DNA of 18,938 nucleotides from a bacterium. Lineage in GTDB: Bacteria > Armatimonadota > Chthonomonadetes > Chthonomonadales > Chthonomonadaceae. Position numbers and translations under genes: made by a program. The stretch covers positions 1 to 18,938 of the forward strand of contig JAJZFK010000133.1 of NCBI GenBank assembly GCA_021805405.1, written 5' to 3'. The notes under the pieces are model-generated. The model made no database searches. It was not told the origin of the DNA and worked only from the letters and a program-made list of their open reading frames with translations. This document shows positions 7,307 to 15,350 of this stretch, piece after piece (position 1 is the first letter of the stretch; each line of letters starts with the position of its first letter).

Positions 7307-8194
7307 TCAGTGTGCGGTAGCTACCCTTCTCACTACCTGCAAAAAGTGTGGCAACACCGGCGATTTCTCGTCCGCACGGTAAGCCACGCTCAATGCAACA
7401 GCCGGGCGGGGCTCCTTTAGCGGACGATACACGATACCCGCGCGAAGCACCGTCTGCACGGATTCGGGAACGAGCGTAACACCTATGCCAGCCGCCACAA
7501 GGCTTACTGCCGTCTGCACCTCGCCGGTCTTTTGAACCACGTGTGGCTCAAACCCGTTATCGGCACAAAGGGTGTATATGAGCTGGGCATACCGTGAACG
7601 GTCCGACTCCGGAAACATTATAAACGGCTCACCACGAAGGTCAGTAATGGCGACCTCGTCGTAGAATGCAAGCGGGTGAGTGGCAGGCAGGGCCGCAACT
7701 AAGGTCTCCTCGCTTACTGTCTCCACAATGATGGCATCATTCACCGTAGGTAGCCTGGCTAGCCCCACATCAATCCTGCCGCTCGCCAGCGCATCGCCCT
7801 GCTCATGCCCTTGCAGTTCAAGCAACCCCAGTTCAACCTGCGGCAGCATCTCCCTGAACTCACGAAATACTCTAGGCAGCATATGGTACGGTGCCGACAC
7901 GACGAATCCCCCCGGGAACAAGCCCATCTCTCCTCGGCCCAGCCGACGGGCGCGCTCAGCGGATTCGTCAACTCGCTGAAGTATGGCCACCGCATCCAGG
8001 TAGAAGGCTTCCCCCGCGGATGTTAGCGCCACTTTCCTCGTGGTGCGGTCTAGCAATTGGGCCCCTATTTCACGCTCCAGTTGCTGAATCTGCTGGCTGA
8101 GTGGAGGCTGGGACATGAACAGACGGGCAGCAGCGCGGCCAAAGTGACGCTCTTCAACTACCGTAACGAAGTACCGCAAATGGCGTAGTTCCAC
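7307..8194 (-). CDS. LysR-type transcriptional regulator
   Basis: The 295-residue protein begins MELRHLRYFVTVVEERHFGR and carries the classical winged helix-turn-helix of LysR regulators in residues 1-65 (AAARLFMSQPPLSQQIQQLE at 21-40). The periplasmic-binding-protein-like effector domain occupies about 90-290. The N-terminus is most like the CatR/BenM/HcaR branch, which often responds to organic acids or aromatic compounds; the effector cannot be named. GTG8194 follows GAGGAG by a few bases. The gene is divergent from the serine hydroxymethyltransferase gene, with 227 bases or more between them, and convergent with dedA, with only eight bases between the stop codons. Autoregulation and control of the divergent gene are expected from general LysR behaviour, not shown. 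Confidence 0.95.
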   Translation of the reverse strand: MELRHLRYFVTVVEERHFGRAAARLFMSQPPLSQQIQQLEREIGAQLLDRTTRKVALTSAGEAFYLDAVAILQRVDESAERARRLGRGEMGLFPGGFVVSAPYHMLPRVFREFREMLPQVELGLLELQGHEQGDALASGRIDVGLARLPTVNDAIIVETVSEETLVAALPATHPLAFYDEVAITDLRGEPFIMFPESDRSRYAQLIYTLCADNGFEPHVVQKTGEVQTAVSLVAAGIGVTLVPESVQTVLRAGIVYRPLKEPRPAVALSVAYRADEKSPVLPHFLQVVRRVATAH

Positions 8195-8287
8195 GCTCGC
8201 TCCTCACAAATTAGTCGCAAATGAAGATATAGTACCGTGTCTTAACGCTCTGGTAGTGCATGATGCGTCCCTGCACCATACCACACC

Positions 8288-8316
8288 GGTAACTGCATCA
8301 TTACCATTAGGTTAAT
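8288..8316. promoter_or_regulatory. Candidate LysR operator dyads
   Basis: The palindrome GGTAACTGCATCATTACC (8288-8305) has five-base arms around eight bases. It overlaps ATTACCATTAGGTTAAT (8300-8316), which contains a T-N11-A LysR-type core. Another GGTAA (8396-8400) lies inside the spacer of the downstream promoter. Clustered half-sites between divergent LysR and target genes are typical of this family; binding is inferred. Confidence 0.4.
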
Positions 8317-8382
8317 GGCCCACCAGCTGAAGAAAGTGCCCCTCTGCTTGCTGGTACGAGTAGTGTTGCCCTGGTTTGCGCG

Positions 8383-8411
8383 TTGACAATGCCAGGGTAA
8401 GACGGTACAAT
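8383..8411 (+). promoter_or_regulatory. sigma70 promoter for the SHMT gene
   Basis: TTGACA (8383-8388) and TACAAT (8406-8411) are separated by 17 bases. Transcription would start near 8418, only about four bases before ATG8422 and about 49 bases before ATG8467, the one that has a Shine-Dalgarno site. Confidence 0.8.
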
Positions 8412-8466
8412 TTGGCAGTAAATGAGCAACAAGGTGCCGCTGGCACCCTTACCGGGAGATACCTAT

Positions 8467-9861
8467 ATGACGGTTGTTGACGCTGCTTTAACTGGCGGCG
8501 AAGTTCCATTTGTTTCTACTGCGTCCAATTTTGAAATGCTGCACGCTGTAGATCCAGAGATCTATAAGCTCACGGTAGCCGAGGTGCACCGACAATCTAG
8601 AATTGTGCGCCTTATTCCCTCAGAAAACTACACATCGGCAGCGGTAATGCAGGCGATGGCCACACCGTTTTGCAACAAATACAGCGAAGGCTATCCTGGC
8701 AAACGTTATTACGAGGGCAACGAGCTGGTAGACGCAGTGGAAGAGTTGTGCCGATCGCGCGCCTGCTCACTTTTTGGTGCTGATCACGCCAATGTGCAGC
8801 CTCACAGCGGTTCTCCGGCTAACATGGCGGCCTATTATGCCCTCATGAAGCCTGGTGACAAGGTGTTGGGAATGCACCTTCCCAGCGGTGGCCACCTAAC
8901 CCACGGCTGGAACGTGAACTTCAGCGGTATGCTCTTCGACCACGCCTACTACGGATACAATGAGGCACAAGGTGTGACCGGCATGGATCCTGAAACAGGT
9001 ATGTTGAACTATGACGAGATTGCGGAGATTGCCCGTAAGTTTCGTCCCAATGTAATATTTGCCGGTGGCACCGCCTATCCCCGAACCTGGGACTTCGCGC
9101 GGTTCAAGGCTATTGCAGATGAGGTAGACGCTTACCTCGTTGCAGACATCGCCCATATCAACGGTCTCATCATTGGGGGAGTTCACCCGGATCCTGTCCC
9201 CTTTGCCGACGTCGTTACGTCCACTACACACAAAGCAATTCGCGGGCCGCGCGGCGGGTTTATCCTCTGCAAGGATCGTGCAATGAAAGACAATCCCGAG
9301 GATCGACTGCCGGCGCGCATCGACAAGGCAGTCTTCCCCACTCTTCAGGGTGGGCCGCATAACAACACGATTGCGGCACTTGCTGTCTGCTTTGCAGAGG
9401 CTGCACGGCGCGAGTTTCGCGATTATGCGCACCAGGTTGTTGCCAACGCCAAAGCTCTGGCACAGGCACTTAACAACCGTGGCTGGAAGCTCGTAACCGG
9501 CGGCACCGACAACCACCTCATTCTCGTAGACGTAATGTCATCACGCAAGATCCCCGGCAAGCCATACGCACGAGCGCTGTACGAGGCAGGCCTGGAGGCT
9601 AACTTCAATTCCATTCCAAACGACCCCCGCAAGCCGTTCTCACCGTCGGGGCTTAGAATTGGCACACCCGCAGTCACTTCGCGCGGCTTTAGAGAGCCGG
9701 AAATGGAGATGATTGCAGACTGGATGGATCGCGTTGCGGCTGCGGGCACCAAAAATGGGAAAGACTTTCTTTTCGACGAAAAATCGATTGCAACGATTCG
9801 TGCGGAAGTTACCGAACTGTGTACAGACAGCCGGTTCCCGGTACCAGGTATCGACATCTAA
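8467..9861 (+). CDS. glyA: Serine hydroxymethyltransferase
   Basis: The enzyme converts serine and tetrahydrofolate to glycine and methylene-tetrahydrofolate with PLP. I chose ATG8467 (464 residues) because GGGAG (8454-8458) lies eight bases before it; ATG8422 would add 15 residues and have an almost leaderless mRNA. Diagnostic sites are RLIPSENYTS (48-57), NKYSEGYPGKRYYEGNELVD (70-89), VQPHSGSPAN (110-119), DIAH (227-230) stacking and pairing with PLP, Lys256 in TTHKAIRGPRGG as the Schiff-base lysine, and Arg397 in GLRIGTPAVTSRG for the substrate carboxylate. Differences from the Escherichia coli type are LIPSEN for LIASEN, YYEGN for YYGGC, AHINGL for AHVAGL and HKAIRGPRGG for HKTLAGPRGG. 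It is also about 45 residues longer, with extensions at both ends. Folate-dependent SHMT is the best call; a related PLP enzyme acting on another hydroxyamino acid is possible. Confidence 0.93.
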   Translation: MTVVDAALTGGEVPFVSTASNFEMLHAVDPEIYKLTVAEVHRQSRIVRLIPSENYTSAAVMQAMATPFCNKYSEGYPGKRYYEGNELVDAVEELCRSRACSLFGADHANVQPHSGSPANMAAYYALMKPGDKVLGMHLPSGGHLTHGWNVNFSGMLFDHAYYGYNEAQGVTGMDPETGMLNYDEIAEIARKFRPNVIFAGGTAYPRTWDFARFKAIADEVDAYLVADIAHINGLIIGGVHPDPVPFADVVTSTTHKAIRGPRGGFILCKDRAMKDNPEDRLPARIDKAVFPTLQGGPHNNTIAALAVCFAEAARREFRDYAHQVVANAKALAQALNNRGWKLVTGGTDNHLILVDVMSSRKIPGKPYARALYEAGLEANFNSIPNDPRKPFSPSGLRIGTPAVTSRGFREPEMEMIADWMDRVAAAGTKNGKDFLFDEKSIATIRAEVTELCTDSRFPVPGIDI

Positions 9862-10051
9862 TAAGCTGCGCCCTGCGAATTGATGGCGAGAATATTGGTA
9901 TGGCATGCCGTTCAATCTCCGCACAGGAGTGTTGGGCGGCATGTTGTAATTTACCACGGTACCAACGGCGCTTCTTAGTTGGCTCGTTTAAGAAATTGAA
10001 ACCAGGTTTACTATTTTATGGTAATGGTACTGAAACAGGAGCGGTGATAAA

Positions 10052-10396
10052 ATGTTATTGCTATCGCAGTTCGTCATATTTGAGTTAACGGGTCTTTTGG
10101 TGATTGTGCTGTCTGTCCCCATGGTGCAGCGCCGTGTAAAACGTAACAACCTCTACGGCTTTAGAACGCGCAAAACGTTGCGCGACGACCGCACATGGTA
10201 CGCTGCCAATGAGTACTGCGGTAAGCTACTTATCGTGGCTGGAGCCGTGCAGTGTATTGGTTCATTACTGCTTCTCCCTGTATGCTATTTCCTGCCGGAA
10301 TCCGTAGGAATTTATGCGCTGTCGTGCACAGCTGTAGTACTAACATCGGTAACTTACGTGCTTGTGCGCAGTTTTGCGTTCTTGAAACGCCTCTAA
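10052..10396 (+). CDS. SdpI family membrane protein
   Basis: The 114-residue protein has about three hydrophobic segments (roughly 5-25, 58-80 and 84-106). Between the first two lies the SdpI-family signature NNLYGFRTRKTLRDDRTWYA (32-51). SdpI of Bacillus is an immunity protein against the SDP killing peptide, but most family members are short membrane proteins of unknown role, and this one corresponds only to the conserved C-terminal half. CAGGAG lies about ten bases before ATG10052. The 190-base gap from the SHMT gene holds no confident promoter or terminator. The next gene begins 13 bases downstream, so the two are probably co-transcribed. No toxin gene is visible nearby. Confidence 0.8.
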   Translation: MLLLSQFVIFELTGLLVIVLSVPMVQRRVKRNNLYGFRTRKTLRDDRTWYAANEYCGKLLIVAGAVQCIGSLLLLPVCYFLPESVGIYALSCTAVVLTSVTYVLVRSFAFLKRL

Positions 10397-10409
10397 ACAA
10401 AGGAACTTT

Positions 10410-12791
10410 ATGTCGGCACAATCTTCTTTAGCCGCTGCGGTAGTTTTGCTCGCAGCCGTTTCACGCGGCGTTGCGGCAACCCCGCCCCCCCACGCAGCAC
10501 AGCATAATGAGAATAACGGCACATTCGAACTCTCCATACAATTGATTCACGCGGGTACTCAAACCTTTTCATCACCAGATGGAAACTCGTATACCCTGAA
10601 TGCAAATGTTTCTATTGGTAACTTAAAACTAAGCGAGCTCGTTAAAGCGGTTATCGTTAACGGGAAGGTTACGTCGGTTTCGGTAACGGCAACTCCTGGC
10701 GGCTCGGCATTGCTTGTAGTGAATGGCAAAACAGCCAAGGTTGTAATGCACGGGGCTGTCAATACAGCAAAGGTCATTCCCTGGAGCGCCAACACTAGTC
10801 TGTTTGGGAACTTTATGCCATCGCTGGCCACGCAACTGGTGCAACAGGCCAACCTCAAGGTTAACGGCACGGTACCAGTGAACGCCCTAATCCTGGATTC
10901 TATCACACCCGTGAAGGGCACGCTTAAACGGTCAGCCGATATGGTTTTCCGTGTTAACCAGCAGGAGATTAAACTTCACCACTTCGTGCTCACCATGGCT
11001 GGCGCACTTGGTAATGTGGACCTCGATCTGTACTGCAATAGCGCGAACAAGGTGCTTATTTGGAACGTTCCATCGCAACAATATGTGGCAGTGCTCAAAG
11101 GTGAGGAGGCACTCGCCGCAGCTGTTCTAAAGGTAAACGTACACGCGCTTGCTAGCCCAACCAGCCTCCGGGTACTTTCCCACGTGCAAATCCCCATGCG
11201 CGACGGTGTCAAGCTGGCAGCTACTGTCACCTTGCCACAGGCACCAGGTCGCTACCCAGTAATCCTGGAGCGCACACCGTACGGAAGAACAATGTCCCTT
11301 GATGGCGGTCAGTTTGCCGCCCACGGATATGCCGTGGTTATACAGGATGTGCGCGGGCGCTACGGCTCGCGCGGCAAATGGCTGCCGTTCATGAATGAAG
11401 CGAATGACGGCGAAGACACCGTCAAGTGGTGCGCGGATCAGCCATGGTCCAATGGCAAGGTTGGTATGTTTGGTGCATCCTATGGGGGCTACGTGCAGTG
11501 GTCGGCGGCTCAGCACCACGTTGGCGCACTAAAGTGCATCATACCTGTGGTGTCCCCGCCCAACCCGCTTATGAATATCCCGTATGAACAAGGAGAGCTA
11601 GCCCTCGAAAACGATGTATGGTGGTCTGCTATTGCGGACGGCCGCACCAACGGAAGCATCAAGACCTTTACCACTATCAAGCCATTTTATGTCCTGCCGC
11701 TAAACTCTGTGCCAAAAGCAGTTCTTGGTCGTACGTCTCCCATAATGCAGTGGTGGCTCACTCACCCACCCTCTTCACCCGTATGGCAGGCAGCCGACTT
11801 CAACGCTGCCATGCCGCAGATGGGCTCCTTGCCGGCACTCATGGTTTCTGGCTGGTTCGATGGCGACGGAATTGGCACCGATATAAACTTTCACGACATG
11901 GTTGCTGCCGGACACTTAAACCAGCACGTAATATTTGGCCCGTGGACGCACGCGGTAGGTTCCTCCACTAAGTTTCAGGGAAGGGACTTCGGGCAAGCGT
12001 CTGTACTACCGCTTCAGCAAATCTACCTCAATTGGCTGGATCACTGGCTGAAGGGCGACAACAACGGAGCCCAGAACATGCCAAAAGTGCAGGCATTTAT
12101 CATGGGTATCAACAAATGGATGGATTTTAGTAGCTGGCCGCCACATCGTGCACAGCTTCAACACTGGAATTTCCACACTGCTTTTAAAAACGGTATTGCC
12201 ACGACGCGGATTAGCACATTGCAGCCTTCGAATTCCGCAAGAACCGCGCGCTACACATACGACCCTGCTCATCCTGTTACAGACGAAGGTATTTTGTCGC
12301 GAGGGAGTAATCCTGTCAAAATTGCTGGCAACGACGACTTATTGCGATTTGAGTCGAAGCCGCTGGCTCGCAAGTTGGTGGTTGCGGGTCCACTAACTTT
12401 AAGGTTGTGGGCGTCCTCATCTGCCCGTGATACCGACTGGATTGCTGTTCTGGAGGACTTGCCACCCAAGGGCCCTCCGTTCTACCTCGCCCGCGGAATT
12501 GTAAGAGCTCGGTACCGCAACGGATTTACAAACCCGTCGGCGTTAACGCCCGGAAAGCCGGTTAAGTATTTCATCAATCTGTGGGCAACGGGTAATGCAT
12601 TCCTGCCTGGTCATAGAATTGTAGTGATAGTGACTAGCAGCCTGTTTCCCGATTTTGCCAGGAATATGAACACGATGGCTAACCCAGCGACTACGCGAAG
12701 GATGGCGATCGCGCATCAGCAAATCTATTGCGATGCTGGGCACTGCAGCAGTATTGTACTGCCAGTAATACCTGCCGGGCCCAACAACTAG
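10410..12791 (+). CDS. Exported S15/CocE-NonD type alpha/beta hydrolase
   Basis: The 793-residue protein starts with a likely signal peptide (residues 1-23, ending GVAA). Residues 30-245 form a beta-rich region I do not recognise. From about 255 the S15 peptidase/CocE hydrolase domain follows: HVQIPMRDGVKLAATVTLP (258-276), ERTPYGR with oxyanion-type Tyr291, QDVRGRYGSRG (312-322), the nucleophile Ser357 in GASYGG, Asp484 in GWFDG and His514 in GPWTHAVG. Residues about 640-790 form the jelly-roll domain typical of the family, with SSLF and LPVIPAG near the end. Family members are X-Pro dipeptidyl peptidases, cocaine esterase or alpha-amino-ester/beta-lactam hydrolases, so the substrate is open. 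A purine-rich AAAGGAA precedes ATG10410. The gene ends in a strong hairpin. Confidence 0.9.
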   Translation: MSAQSSLAAAVVLLAAVSRGVAATPPPHAAQHNENNGTFELSIQLIHAGTQTFSSPDGNSYTLNANVSIGNLKLSELVKAVIVNGKVTSVSVTATPGGSALLVVNGKTAKVVMHGAVNTAKVIPWSANTSLFGNFMPSLATQLVQQANLKVNGTVPVNALILDSITPVKGTLKRSADMVFRVNQQEIKLHHFVLTMAGALGNVDLDLYCNSANKVLIWNVPSQQYVAVLKGEEALAAAVLKVNVHALASPTSLRVLSHVQIPMRDGVKLAATVTLPQAPGRYPVILERTPYGRTMSLDGGQFAAHGYAVVIQDVRGRYGSRGKWLPFMNEANDGEDTVKWCADQPWSNGKVGMFGASYGGYVQWSAAQHHVGALKCIIPVVSPPNPLMNIPYEQGELALENDVWWSAIADGRTNGSIKTFTTIKPFYVLPLNSVPKAVLGRTSPIMQWWLTHPPSSPVWQAADFNAAMPQMGSLPALMVSGWFDGDGIGTDINFHDMVAAGHLNQHVIFGPWTHAVGSSTKFQGRDFGQASVLPLQQIYLNWLDHWLKGDNNGAQNMPKVQAFIMGINKWMDFSSWPPHRAQLQHWNFHTAFKNGIATTRISTLQPSNSARTARYTYDPAHPVTDEGILSRGSNPVKIAGNDDLLRFESKPLARKLVVAGPLTLRLWASSSARDTDWIAVLEDLPPKGPPFYLARGIVRARYRNGFTNPSALTPGKPVKYFINLWATGNAFLPGHRIVVIVTSSLFPDFARNMNTMANPATTRRMAIAHQQIYCDAGHCSSIVLPVIPAGPNN

Positions 12792-12808
12792 ACCTGGCAG
12801 GTATTTTC
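12767..12808. terminator. Bidirectional terminator between convergent genes
   Basis: AATACCTGCCGGG (12767-12779) pairs with CCTGGCAGGTATT (12793-12805), giving 13 pairs with one G-U and a 13-base loop that contains the TAG stop of the hydrolase gene. On the plus strand the stem continues into TTT. The convergent chemoreceptor gene ends 22 bases beyond, so the hairpin can serve both. Confidence 0.75.
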
Positions 12809-12829
12809 AAGCTATTTAGCTGTAGCCAA

Positions 12830-14938
12830 CTATGCTGCTTTTCGCATCGGCTGAGGCTGGCTATTGCTCAAATGCAAGGAGGTATTGGCTGCCCCACTGG
12901 CAGTGGTCTCGCCACCTTTGGTCTTAAACCGACCTAACATCTCCTGCAGCCGATCCGCCATTCCGCTCAGCTGGCTTGCAACGGCACTAACTTCCTGCAG
13001 GCTGGCAGTCTGCTGCTCTACAATAGACGACACATGCTGTGCGCTTGCCGCAACCTCCTCTGCAGAAGCACTAAGCTCTTCCGTTCCAGCCGCTGCCTCC
13101 TCCGAGACTGCCGCCACACTAGACATTGCACTTAAGACAGTGTTTGAACCCTGAACCATCTGCTCAAAGTTAGGTGCGTTCTCTTCCACCATCCCCATCA
13201 CCATATTTACCTTTTGCTGCACAGCTTCCACCACGTTGGCCATTTCTGCGGCTATCGATTCCACGCTCGCTATTTCCTTGGCGACTCCATCAGCACCTGA
13301 GCGAATTGCCTTAAGTGACTCTCCGGCTTCGCCACCCTTACTAGCTCCCTTCTTTACCTCCTGCATGCTTAGATCCATTGCCTTAACCGCATCCAGCACG
13401 CCAGAGCGCACAGTATTGATGAGCTGGGCAATCTCGCGGGTTGCCAGCGCAGACCTCTCTGCAAGCTTACGCACCTCGTCGGCCACAACTGCAAAGCCTC
13501 TTCCATGGTCTCCAGCTCGCGCTGCCTCAATGGCAGCATTCAACGCGAGCAGGTTTGTCTGTTCAGCAATCTGATCGATTGTCTCAACAATGGCACCTAT
13601 CTCATCGCTTCGCTTGCCTAATGCATCTACACACTGGGCAGCACCACTAACCTGCTGCTCTATCTGGCCCATGCCCAGTACGGTCTCTTCCACGGCATTT
13701 CCACCAATCTTGGCCGCTGCACTGGCATCTGCAGCCATGCCGGTAACGCGCTTAGCTGCCTGAAGCACACTCTTAACAGATACCGCCGCTTGCGACATGT
13801 CAGCGCTCGCCTCACGCATAGACTGCTGCTCGCGCACTCCACCCTGTTCAACGCGATTGGCCGCATCCTGCAGTTTCAACATCGCCTCGCTCGCCGCGCT
13901 AGCCGCACTCGCCTGCTGCTCGGTACCTTTAGCGATCTGTTGACTGGTAGACGCTGTCTGGTCGGCAGAGCTCGCTACGTCTACTATGGTATGCGCGATG
14001 TCCTGCGCCGCCTGAGCAGTTTGATTAGCAGAGGATGTAAGCTGTACACTTGTTGATGCAACATTCTGCGACTCAGCGGCTATCTCTTGCAACACAGCAG
14101 AGAGGGAAGTTTGTGCGGAGCGCACGCCCTCAATAGTTGCTACAATAGTTGAGAGCATGACGTCAAAAGTTTCACACATCTGGCCCAGTTCGTCTGTGCC
14201 TTTGCGATTGGTAGGGGTAGTGCCCGTCTCGATTATAACGGTAAAATCGCCCTGTGCCATACCATCCACTGCTCGATTAAGGTTGGTAACGCAAATGGAG
14301 CTTAGCTTAACCATACGGGAACTAACCAGTGCCATGGTCTTAGTAAGGTAGAAGGTCAACAACGTGGCGACAGCAAGAGAAACTAGCACCGAGACAAATA
14401 CGATCACCTTTATCTCGTTAGATGCTGACTCGTTCATTGCTGTTATTTTTGTAGAGAGTTTTTTATATTGAGCGTTGAACTTCGATACGTGATTCTCGAC
14501 GGCATTTCGCACAGTCGTCACCAACAAGCTAGCGTTGCTACTTCCAGGTGTTTCGGCTGCTAACTGGTTCCAGCTAGTTGATATCTCCGTAGCCGCAGCT
14601 GCCACACCCAATTGCGCGCCCTTTAGCGCACTCAACCCGCTAAGGTCTGAGTTAAAGTTAGCTACAGTACTGGCGATAGCTGCATGCGTCTGTGCGAGCG
14701 TCGCAGCGTTGTCATGAAGTTTTAGCTCGGTGCTAAATAATTGATAGCGCAAAATGTCGGAGTGTAGTTTGTTAAGGTAAGTTACCGCGCTAGTGTCCTT
14801 AGCTTGTATCTGTCGCTCGCTTACAAGCTGCGCCAGGGTCGTCCACGATATCCAGCCAACAAAAATCGTAATGAATGTGCATAAACCGAATGCAATGCTC
14901 AGTTTGATACCTGTTTTCAGGTTAAGTAGCCAACCCAT
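12830..14938 (-). CDS. Methyl-accepting chemotaxis protein
   Basis: The 702-residue chemoreceptor has a first membrane segment at 12-34, a periplasmic helical sensor (about 35-175, 4HB-like), a second membrane segment at about 177-199, a HAMP region (about 200-260), and a long cytoplasmic coiled-coil signalling domain. The hairpin tip is unmistakable: IDQIAEQTNLLALNAAIEAA (454-473), then RAGDHGRGFAVVADEVRKLA (474-493). Flanking helices carry Gln/Glu-Ala/Ser pairs that could be methylation sites. The C-terminus ends in a flexible QPQPMRKAA without a recognisable CheR-tethering pentapeptide. It binds CheA/CheW and controls the flagellar or twitching response; the ligand is unknown. No other chemotaxis gene is in the window. 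An AAAGGGA lies about nine bases before ATG14938. It converges on the hydrolase gene and shares its terminator. Confidence 0.97.
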   Translation of the reverse strand: MGWLLNLKTGIKLSIAFGLCTFITIFVGWISWTTLAQLVSERQIQAKDTSAVTYLNKLHSDILRYQLFSTELKLHDNAATLAQTHAAIASTVANFNSDLSGLSALKGAQLGVAAAATEISTSWNQLAAETPGSSNASLLVTTVRNAVENHVSKFNAQYKKLSTKITAMNESASNEIKVIVFVSVLVSLAVATLLTFYLTKTMALVSSRMVKLSSICVTNLNRAVDGMAQGDFTVIIETGTTPTNRKGTDELGQMCETFDVMLSTIVATIEGVRSAQTSLSAVLQEIAAESQNVASTSVQLTSSANQTAQAAQDIAHTIVDVASSADQTASTSQQIAKGTEQQASAASAASEAMLKLQDAANRVEQGGVREQQSMREASADMSQAAVSVKSVLQAAKRVTGMAADASAAAKIGGNAVEETVLGMGQIEQQVSGAAQCVDALGKRSDEIGAIVETIDQIAEQTNLLALNAAIEAARAGDHGRGFAVVADEVRKLAERSALATREIAQLINTVRSGVLDAVKAMDLSMQEVKKGASKGGEAGESLKAIRSGADGVAKEIASVESIAAEMANVVEAVQQKVNMVMGMVEENAPNFEQMVQGSNTVLSAMSSVAAVSEEAAAGTEELSASAEEVAASAQHVSSIVEQQTASLQEVSAVASQLSGMADRLQEMLGRFKTKGGETTASGAANTSLHLSNSQPQPMRKAA

Positions 14939-15081
14939 CGTTGTGCATCCCTTTGACTAGCGTGCCTCCCTTCTGGAGCAGGCAGGTGCCCATTATGCCA
15001 ACCCGGCGGTGTTGAGAATTTGCCTGGCGGGCTTACTTATCTCAGTGTTAAATTGCGAACAAATGTCCTGCAGAGCTATGA

Positions 15082-15111
15082 GCACGTGTACAAAAAATAT
15101 AGTGCACGTGT
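15082..15111. repeat. Direct repeat of GCACGTGT with 22-bp period
   Basis: GCACGTGT occurs at 15082-15089 and again at 15104-15111, separated by an A/T-rich stretch. Each copy contains the palindrome CACGTG. The 22-base period is about two helical turns, so two protein dimers could bind on the same face. It may be an operator for either divergent gene; this is inferred. Confidence 0.5.
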
Positions 15112-15202
15112 GCCTCACAATTGCCACTCTGCCTGCATCTAGGCATTGCATTCAACCCTGTAACTTACTGAAGAGGATTATCGGCGTTGAAATGAGGAAC
15201 TT

Positions 15203-15225
15203 AAGCGGCTTAATATCCGCTTTTT
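15203..15225 (+). terminator. Rho-independent terminator-like hairpin upstream of the ABC-F gene
   Basis: AAGCGG (15203-15208) pairs with CCGCTT (15217-15222) across an eight-base loop; with the two stem T, a run of five T ends at 15225. It acts on plus-strand transcripts, about 125 bases before the ABC-F start. The stem is short, so it is moderate evidence. It either ends an unannotated small transcript or is part of a leader attenuator. Confidence 0.55.
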
Positions 15226-15303
15226 GACTGATTGAATGGCAGTAATCGTAGCTAATTAACAAACAGCATGCTGGTTTGGACCACGTCGTCATTTGGATGG
15301 CAC

Positions 15304-15312
15304 TGGTATAAT
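15304..15312 (+). promoter_or_regulatory. Extended -10 promoter for the ABC-F gene
   Basis: TGG precedes a perfect TATAAT (15307-15312), forming an extended -10 element (TGN-TATAAT). No good -35 hexamer exists at the usual distance, as is common for extended -10 promoters. The transcript would start near 15319, giving a leader of about 32 bases before ATG15351. Confidence 0.65.
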
Positions 15313-15350
15313 TAGAACATATTTTTATAAATGGTGGTGCCCTTTTAGGT

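Larger units (their letters stand above)
14939..15350. other. Divergent intergenic region upstream of the MCP and ABC-F genes
   Basis: This 412-base interval contains a 22-bp-spaced direct repeat (15082-15111), a terminator-like hairpin (15203-15225) and an extended -10 promoter (15304-15312) for the ABC-F gene. A plus-strand frame from GTG15009 to TGA15227 (72 residues, eight Cys, hydrophobic start MLRICLAGLLISVLNC) ends exactly in the U-tract of the hairpin, but it has no Shine-Dalgarno site and is not a confident gene. I find no known riboswitch class. Confidence 0.6.

Noticed and set aside
7301..7317. CCGCA/TGCGG hairpin between dedA and the LysR gene as a terminator
   Set aside because: Only five base pairs, overlapping the LysR stop codon, and no T run on either strand.
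8896..9516. 206-residue minus-strand frame inside the SHMT gene
   Set aside because: It is a shadow of the strongly conserved SHMT coding sequence, with no family features of its own.
13236..13574. Plus-strand frames antisense to the chemoreceptor
   Set aside because: Ala/Ser-rich antisense of the coiled-coil coding sequence; no Shine-Dalgarno site.
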